Assembly (NCBI GenBank): GCA_011371465.1
Contig: DRQL01000133.1
Location: 1 to 28,495, forward strand
DNA: 28,495 nt
From: Gammaproteobacteria bacterium
GTDB taxonomy: Bacteria > Pseudomonadota > Gammaproteobacteria > DSM-19610
Direction: 5' to 3'
Shown piece after piece: positions 24,613 to 28,495 of the stretch. The position numbers and the translations under genes were made by a program. The notes beneath the pieces were generated by a model that was not told the origin of the DNA, made no database searches, and saw only the letters and a program-made list of their open reading frames with translations. Positions within the stretch are counted from its first letter, which is position 1; the number at the start of each line of letters is the position of its first letter.

Positions 24613-24872
24613 TGTTGGGTTACGCTGCGCTAACCCAACCTACAGATGCCGTGAGTGATATCGACTTTGGTAGCGTTCGTGGGTGGGTGGTTCCTGTTGA
24701 ATTTGTTGGATTACGCTGCGCTAATCCAACCTACGGGTGCCGCGGGTGATATCGGCTTTGGCGGCGTTTGTGGGGGGTGGTTCCTGTTGAATTTGTTGGA
24801 TTACGCTGCGCTAATCCAGCCTACGGGGCCTGGTGGATACTGTAGGTCGGATTAGCGCAGCGTAATCCGACA
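24613..24872. repeat. Palindromic repeat cluster 5 (four copies)
   Basis: The 581-bp gap between divergent glnE and the ECF sigma gene holds copies at 24613-24643 (+, GTTGGGTTA), 24704-24734 (+, GTTGGATTA), 24794-24824 (+, GTTGGATTA with one mismatch in the partner) and 24842-24872 (-, GTCGGATTA). The first three lie in near-tandem ~91-bp units. No gene is visible. The segment 24381-24600 has no feature I can name beyond serving as the likely glnE promoter region. Confidence 0.9.
24648..24837 (+). repeat. Near-tandem duplication of a ~91-bp unit
   Basis: Two successive segments, from about 24648 and 24739, align end to end: GCCGTGAGTGATATCGACTT against GCCGCGGGTGATATCGGCTT, then both continue through GGTTCCTGTTGAATTTGTTG and the palindromic repeat with ACGGG at the end. 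Only scattered substitutions separate them. This shows a local duplication carried a palindrome together with its flank. Confidence 0.8.
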
Positions 24873-24910
24873 GGTTCAATAAGTCCGCATCGATCAAACC
24901 CCGCTCCCGC

Positions 24911-24938
24911 GGGAATAAAGAAGCTTCTGTATCGTCTT
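24911..24938 (+). promoter_or_regulatory. Candidate ECF-type autoregulatory promoter
   Basis: GGGAATAAA at 24911-24919 and CGTCTT at 24933-24938 are spaced like ECF promoter elements (15 bases between GGAATA and CGTCTT). The -10 element lies 23 bases before the sigma-factor ATG. ECF factors commonly transcribe their own operon from a GGAA-type -35 with a CGTC-type -10 box, so this is likely the binding site of the protein it precedes. Confidence 0.6.
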
Positions 24939-24961
24939 TAAAGGGAATACCGGATATTGGC

Positions 24962-25513
24962 ATGAACGTGATCACGACGCTGTGCAAACACCAGCAGTTC
25001 AGGCGTACCCTGGCGGAATATCGGGGGAACCTGTATCGCATCGCCTATTCCTGGTGCCACAACCCGGCGCTGGCCGATGACCTGGTCCAGGAAACACTGA
25101 CCAAGGCGTTGAAAAACAGCAGTCAGCTGCGCGACCCGAAAACGGTGAAGGCCTGGCTGTACCGCATCCTGAGCAACTGCTGGCGTGACCACTTCCGGCG
25201 CAGCAAGGACACAGTCGATGTCGATGACGTGGTCCTGATCGAAACCAATACGCCGGACCGCCATCATGACCGGCAGCAAATCGTCAACCGGGTCAGGAAC
25301 GCGATTGCCTGCCTGCCCATGGGACAGCGCCAGGTCATCACCCTGGTGGACCTGGAAGGCTGCACCTATATCGAGGTGGCGCAGATTATCGACGTTCCGA
25401 TCGGCACTGTGATGAGCCGCCTGTCGCGGGCAAGAAAGGCGCTCAAGGAACGACTGCTGGAATCCGAAGTGGAGAGTTGCAGCAATGTTCACCGCCTAAG
25501 GACTGTACCATGA
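24962..25513 (+). CDS. ECF-family RNA polymerase sigma factor
   Basis: The 183-aa protein has the two domains of a group IV sigma factor: sigma-2 (about 18-80, YRGNLYRIAYSWCHNPALAD, DLVQETLTKALKN, VKAWLYRILSNCWRD) and sigma-4 (about 115-170, CLPMGQRQVITLVDLEG, YIEVAQIIDVPIGTVMSRL, SRARKALKERL). It would direct RNA polymerase to a small regulon. The stop overlaps the anti-sigma start (ATGA), and a candidate self-recognised promoter lies just upstream. The inducing signal is unknown; it would be sensed through the fused anti-sigma protein. Confidence 0.93.
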   Translation: MNVITTLCKHQQFRRTLAEYRGNLYRIAYSWCHNPALADDLVQETLTKALKNSSQLRDPKTVKAWLYRILSNCWRDHFRRSKDTVDVDDVVLIETNTPDRHHDRQQIVNRVRNAIACLPMGQRQVITLVDLEGCTYIEVAQIIDVPIGTVMSRLSRARKALKERLLESEVESCSNVHRLRTVP

Positions 25514-26280
25514 GCAAGCATGAACGTATTTCAGAAGAACGCCTCAACGCCTTTATTGATGGCGAACTGGATACGCATGAAAAAAACGAGGTGTTCGAGG
25601 CGCTGGGCGATGACACCACGCTGAGTCACCAGATCTGCGAACTGCGCCAGCTCAGCGAACTGGTTCGGCACGCCTATGATCACCCGCCGGAAAGTGAAAA
25701 GTACGACCGGCCGGAACCTCGCCGCATGAGCCTGTGGAGTCGGGCGGCTGCAGCCATCGTACTGGTCGCCCTCGGCGCACTGCTGGGCTGGGAGGGCCAT
25801 CAGCCGCCGGTGATTACACCGGCCAACACGGAAATGCACGCCATGTACTGGGACAAGGACCGCTCGTTCCAGAATACCGATCTCAGCAAGGTCACCAGCC
25901 AGCAGGGCACCAAGCGGATCATCCTGCACCTCAACACGTCCAGTGTTGCCCGGTTTGACAAGGCCCTGGATACTGCTGAACGTATCCTCGAATCCTATGC
26001 CAACAGCGAGCAGGGTGCGGAAGTGGAGGTAGTCGCCAATGCCAGCGCCATCAAACTGCTGCGCACCGGGTACTCCCCCTATGCTGAACGCGTGCATGCC
26101 CTCCAGGAACGCTACCTGAACCTGACCTTCCTGGCCTGCAAGGACGCCATGGATCATGTGCGTGAACTGGAAGACCTGAAGACTGATGTCACCCTGTTAC
26201 CCGACGTGGATGTAACGCCGTCTGCGCTTGAACATATTCTCAACCGGTTGAGCGAGGGATGGGTGTATCTCAACGTTTGA
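25510..26280 (+). CDS. Transmembrane anti-sigma factor with C-terminal DsrE-like domain
   Basis: From the ATG at 25510 the protein has 256 residues. The N-terminal 55 residues (SEERLNAFIDGELDTHEKNEV...LVRHAY) match the sigma-binding part of anti-sigma factors, but the zinc motif HxxxCxxC is reduced to H40 and C43. One membrane helix lies at about 77-95 (AAAAIVLVALGALLGW). The outer part (about 134-256) has the DsrE/YchN pattern: KRIILHLNTSSVARFDKALD, AEVEVVANASAIKLLRTGYS, LTFLACKDAM with the single Cys210, and a final ALEHILNRLSEGWVYLNV. DsrE-like proteins bind or relay sulfur on such a cysteine. The DsrE assignment is by pattern, the topology by inference; a sulfur or redox signal is a hypothesis. 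Confidence 0.8.
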   Translation: MSKHERISEERLNAFIDGELDTHEKNEVFEALGDDTTLSHQICELRQLSELVRHAYDHPPESEKYDRPEPRRMSLWSRAAAAIVLVALGALLGWEGHQPPVITPANTEMHAMYWDKDRSFQNTDLSKVTSQQGTKRIILHLNTSSVARFDKALDTAERILESYANSEQGAEVEVVANASAIKLLRTGYSPYAERVHALQERYLNLTFLACKDAMDHVRELEDLKTDVTLLPDVDVTPSALEHILNRLSEGWVYLNV

Positions 26281-26296
26281 TCTTTGTGCGTTGATT

Positions 26297-26479
26297 TGTC
26301 GGATTACGCTTCGCTAATCCGACCTACGCCACCTCGAATCTCACCGACACCCGTAGGTTGGGTTAGCGAAGCGTAACCCAACAAAACCCATGGTACCTGT
26401 AGCACTGCAGGTCGAATCAGCGCAGCGTAATCCGGCAATGCCAGTACCGTAGGTTGGGTTAGCGCAGCGTAACCCAACA
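26297..26479. repeat. Palindromic repeat cluster 6 (four copies)
   Basis: Between the converging anti-sigma gene and groEL lie copies at 26297-26327 (+, GTCGGATTA), 26353-26383 (-, GTTGGGTTA), 26407-26437 (-, decayed stem GTCGAATCA against TAATCCGGC) and 26449-26479 (-, GTTGGGTTA). The copies at 26353 and 26449 differ only in the loop (GAAGC against GCAGC). No gene is visible in this gap. Confidence 0.9.
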
Positions 26480-26498
26480 ATGTCATATCCGCGAACAT

Positions 26499-26525
26499 AA
26501 AAAAGCCCGCCTTGCGGCGGGCTTT
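26499..26525 (-). terminator. Rho-independent terminator of the groESL operon
   Basis: On the minus strand a 7-bp GC stem (GCCCGCC / GGCGGGC) with a four-base loop is followed by a run of six T residues, about 25-50 bases after the groEL stop. The A-rich left flank makes the stem longer. The plus-strand T-run is weaker, so it mainly serves groEL, though it may also stop transcripts from the anti-sigma side. Confidence 0.92.
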
Positions 26526-26550
26526 CTGTTTGCCGTAAAGACAGCCTGAT

Positions 26551-28194
26551 TTACATCATGCCGCCCATGCCGCCCATGTCGGGCATGCCGCCACCCGGCA
26601 TACCGGCTGCTTCTTCCTTGGGAATCTCGGCAACCATGGCTTCCGTGGTGATGATCAGACCGGCCACCGACGAGGCGTTCTGCAGGGCTGCGCGGGTCAC
26701 CTTGGTCGGGTCCAGGATGCCCATCTTCAGCATGTCGCCGTACTCGCCGGTCGCCGCGTTATAGCCAAAGTGGCCCTTGCCGTCTTCCACCTTGTTCAGC
26801 ACCACCGAGGCTTCATCACCGGCATTGGCGCAGATCTGGCGCAGCGGTTCGGCCATGGCGCGACGCGCGATGTCGATGCCCATGTCCTGGTCGTGGTTAT
26901 CACCCTTGAGATCGGCAATGGCTGTACGGGAACGGATCAGCGCCACACCGCCACCGGCTACCACGCCTTCTTCCACCGCAGCGCGGGTAGCGTGCAGGGC
27001 GTCTTCGACGCGGGCTTTCTTTTCCTTCATTTCGACTTCGGTCGCGGCACCCACCTTGATGACGGCCACACCGCCGGCCAGCTTGGCAACCCGTTCCTGC
27101 AGCTTCTCCTTGTCATAGTCGGAGGTGGCTTCCTCGATCTGGGTACGGACCTGGTTGACGCGCGCCTCGATCTCGTCGTGGCTGCCGGCACCATCGATGA
27201 TGGTGGTGTTTTCCTTGCTCACCAGGATGCGCTTGGCGGAACCCAGATCATCGATGGTGGTTTTTTCCAGTGACAGGCCGACTTCCTCGGAGATCACCTG
27301 GCCACCGGTGAGGATAGCGATATCCTGCAGCATGGCCTTGCGACGGTCACCGAAGCCCGGCGCCTTGACGGCACAGACCTTGACGATGCCGCGGATGCTG
27401 TTGACCACCAGGGTAGCCAGCGCTTCGCCTTCCACGTCTTCGGCAATGATCAGCAGCGGCCGGCTGGACTTGGCGACGCCTTCCAGGATCGGCAGCAGGT
27501 CACGGATGTTGGAGATCTTTTTGTCGAACAGCAGCATGAAGGGATCTTCCAGTTCGGCCTGCATGTTCTGCTGGTTGGTCACGAAGTACGGCGACAGGTA
27601 ACCACGATCAAACTGCATGCCTTCCACGACGTCCAGCTCGTTCTGCAGCGAGGAACCTTCCTCGACCGTGATGACGCCTTCCTTGCCCACCTTCTCCATG
27701 GCTTCGGAGATGATGCCACCGATACTTTCGTCGGAGTTGGCGGAAATGGTGCCGACCTGGGCAATGGCCTTGGTGTCGGCACAGGGCTGGGACAGCTCTT
27801 TCAGCTTCTCCACCACCTCGGTTACGGCCTTGTCGATACCGCGCTTGAGGTCCATGGGATTCATGCCGGCGGCTACCGCTTTCATGCCTTCGCGCACAAT
27901 GGCCTGGGCCAGCACGGTTGCCGTGGTGGTACCGTCACCGGCCACGTCGGAGGTCTGGGAAGCGACTTCCTTCACCATCTGGGCGCCCATGTTCTCGAAC
28001 TTGTTGTCCAGCTCGATTTCCTTGGCGACGGATACGCCGTCCTTGGTCACCGTGGGAGCGCCGAAGGCCTTGTCCAGCACCACGTTGCGACCCTTGGGAC
28101 CCAGCGTCACCTTCACGGCGTCGGCCAGGATGTTGACACCATGCAGCATCCGGTTGCGGGCTTCGGTGTCGAACTTGACGTCCTTTGCAGCCAT
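26551..28194 (-). CDS. groL: Chaperonin GroEL (Hsp60)
   Basis: GroEL forms the double-ring ATP-driven chamber that folds cytosolic proteins with its lid GroES. I use the ATG at 28194 (MAAKDVKFDTEARNRMLHGVN), the standard start, giving 547 aa; a GTG four codons upstream is less likely. Family blocks: VTLGPKGRNVVLDK, DGTTTATVLAQAIV, ISANSDESIGGIISEAM, AAVEEGVVAGGGVALI and the C-terminal GGM tail. The sequence is of the beta/gammaproteobacterial kind. It lies 80 bases after groES and ends at a strong terminator. No CIRCE-type element is seen between the two genes; the operon promoter is outside the window. Confidence 0.98.
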   Translation of the reverse strand: MAAKDVKFDTEARNRMLHGVNILADAVKVTLGPKGRNVVLDKAFGAPTVTKDGVSVAKEIELDNKFENMGAQMVKEVASQTSDVAGDGTTTATVLAQAIVREGMKAVAAGMNPMDLKRGIDKAVTEVVEKLKELSQPCADTKAIAQVGTISANSDESIGGIISEAMEKVGKEGVITVEEGSSLQNELDVVEGMQFDRGYLSPYFVTNQQNMQAELEDPFMLLFDKKISNIRDLLPILEGVAKSSRPLLIIAEDVEGEALATLVVNSIRGIVKVCAVKAPGFGDRRKAMLQDIAILTGGQVISEEVGLSLEKTTIDDLGSAKRILVSKENTTIIDGAGSHDEIEARVNQVRTQIEEATSDYDKEKLQERVAKLAGGVAVIKVGAATEVEMKEKKARVEDALHATRAAVEEGVVAGGGVALIRSRTAIADLKGDNHDQDMGIDIARRAMAEPLRQICANAGDEASVVLNKVEDGKGHFGYNAATGEYGDMLKMGILDPTKVTRAALQNASSVAGLIITTEAMVAEIPKEEAAGMPGGGMPDMGGMGGMM

Positions 28195-28213
28195 TTCCTC
28201 TTGCACTCCTGAT

Positions 28214-28227
28214 TACGTAATTACGTA
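28214..28227. repeat. 14-bp palindrome overlapping an 8-bp tandem repeat between groES and groEL
   Basis: TACGTAATTACGTA reads the same on both strands, and the run from 28212 to 28227 is ATTACGTA twice in a row. It lies 17 bases before the groEL ribosome region. It could be a small RNA hairpin influencing groEL translation or mRNA processing, or a binding site; nothing decides between these. Confidence 0.5.
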
Positions 28228-28274
28228 CGGGTTGTTCAGCGATTTCGTTCCGGCGATCCGACGATCCGGGGCGT

Positions 28275-28495
28275 TCAGGCAGCCTTGGCGGCGGCCTCGT
28301 CCTCGATGATCCCCAGAATGTCGCTTTCCTTCATGATCAGAAGCTCCTCACCATCGAGGGTGACTTCGGTGCCCGACCACTTGCCGAACAGGATCTTGTC
28401 GCCTTCCTTCACCGACATCGGGATCAGCTCGCCCGAATCCTTGCGCGCACCCTCCCCGCAAGCGACAACGATGCCTTCGCTGGGTTTCTCTTTCG
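28275..28495 (-). CDS. groS: Co-chaperonin GroES, 3' part (start outside window)
   Basis: The last 72 residues are in the window. They include EGIVVACGEGARKDSGEL, SVKEGDKILFGKWSGTEVTL and DGEELLIMKESDILGIIE, then a short tail EDEAAAKAA. GroES caps GroEL as a seven-fold ring. The phrases GEGARKDSGEL, FGKWSGTEV and LLIMKESDILGI are typical of alphaproteobacterial GroES and unlike the usual gammaproteobacterial versions, although the groEL next to it is beta/gamma-like. The mobile loop and start lie beyond the window edge. Confidence 0.95.
   Translation of the reverse strand, partial: KEKPSEGIVVACGEGARKDSGELIPMSVKEGDKILFGKWSGTEVTLDGEELLIMKESDILGIIEDEAAAKAA

Noticed and set aside
24561..24855. 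Short open frames encoding repeated peptides such as LLGYAALTQPT and LDYAALIQPT
   Set aside because: These are translations through the palindromic repeats; similar peptides appear at clusters 3, 4 and 6 in several frames, so they follow from the repeat and not from a protein.

Overview
The window is a high-GC chromosomal segment whose proteins look gammaproteobacterial throughout (ThiC, TolC, WaaA, LpxL, IlvE, GlnE, MoaC). The order thiC, pcm-like, tolC, waaA, LPS genes, ilvE, glnE echoes, from memory, a similarly ordered stretch of Pseudomonas chromosomes. A PEP-CTERM-type secreted protein, a DsrE-like domain and abundant short palindromic repeats suggest a free-living environmental gammaproteobacterium, perhaps near the Chromatiales or Ectothiorhodospiraceae. 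That placement is inference. No phage, insertion sequence, tRNA, rRNA or CRISPR array was seen.

Layout. 1-90: tail of an unidentified plus-strand gene, then a repeat cluster. 398-1071 (minus): moaD-moaE, divergent from moaC (plus) across a perfect 16-bp palindrome. moaC runs by stop/start overlaps into a single-domain response regulator and a REC-PAS-GGDEF-EAL protein, followed by a DUF1289 protein and an M18 aminopeptidase. 5871-7238: an unusual response regulator with a coiled coil and a membrane anchor. 7412-9421 (minus): thiC with its TPP riboswitch. 9521-12384 (plus): isoaspartyl-methyltransferase-like protein, rhodanese, TolC, hemerythrin. 12392-13042 (minus): PEP-CTERM protein with a sigma-54-type promoter and an upstream inverted repeat. 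13254-19540: envelope genes, with waaA divergent from lpxL, then a four-gene minus-strand operon (ELM1-like, glycosyltransferase, polysaccharide deacetylase, second ELM1-like). 19910-24380 (minus): zinc-ribbon protein, ilvE, glnE. 24962-26280 (plus): ECF sigma factor and a membrane anti-sigma factor carrying a C-terminal DsrE-like domain. 26551-28495 (minus): groEL and the 3' part of groES.

The most unusual biology is the ECF sigma/anti-sigma pair whose extracytoplasmic part resembles a DsrE/YchN sulfur-relay fold, behind a candidate autoregulatory promoter. Other points of interest are the membrane-anchored response regulator, the paired ELM1-like proteins in an LPS-type operon, the sigma-54 control region of the PEP-CTERM gene, and a GroES that looks alphaproteobacterial beside a beta/gamma-type GroEL.

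Six intergenic clusters hold 23 copies of a ~31-bp palindromic repeat whose stem exists in three or more compensated sequence versions. A second ~65-bp repeat family has two copies. One supplies the stop codon of the aminopeptidase gene and the other fills the gap between the divergent waaA and lpxL genes.
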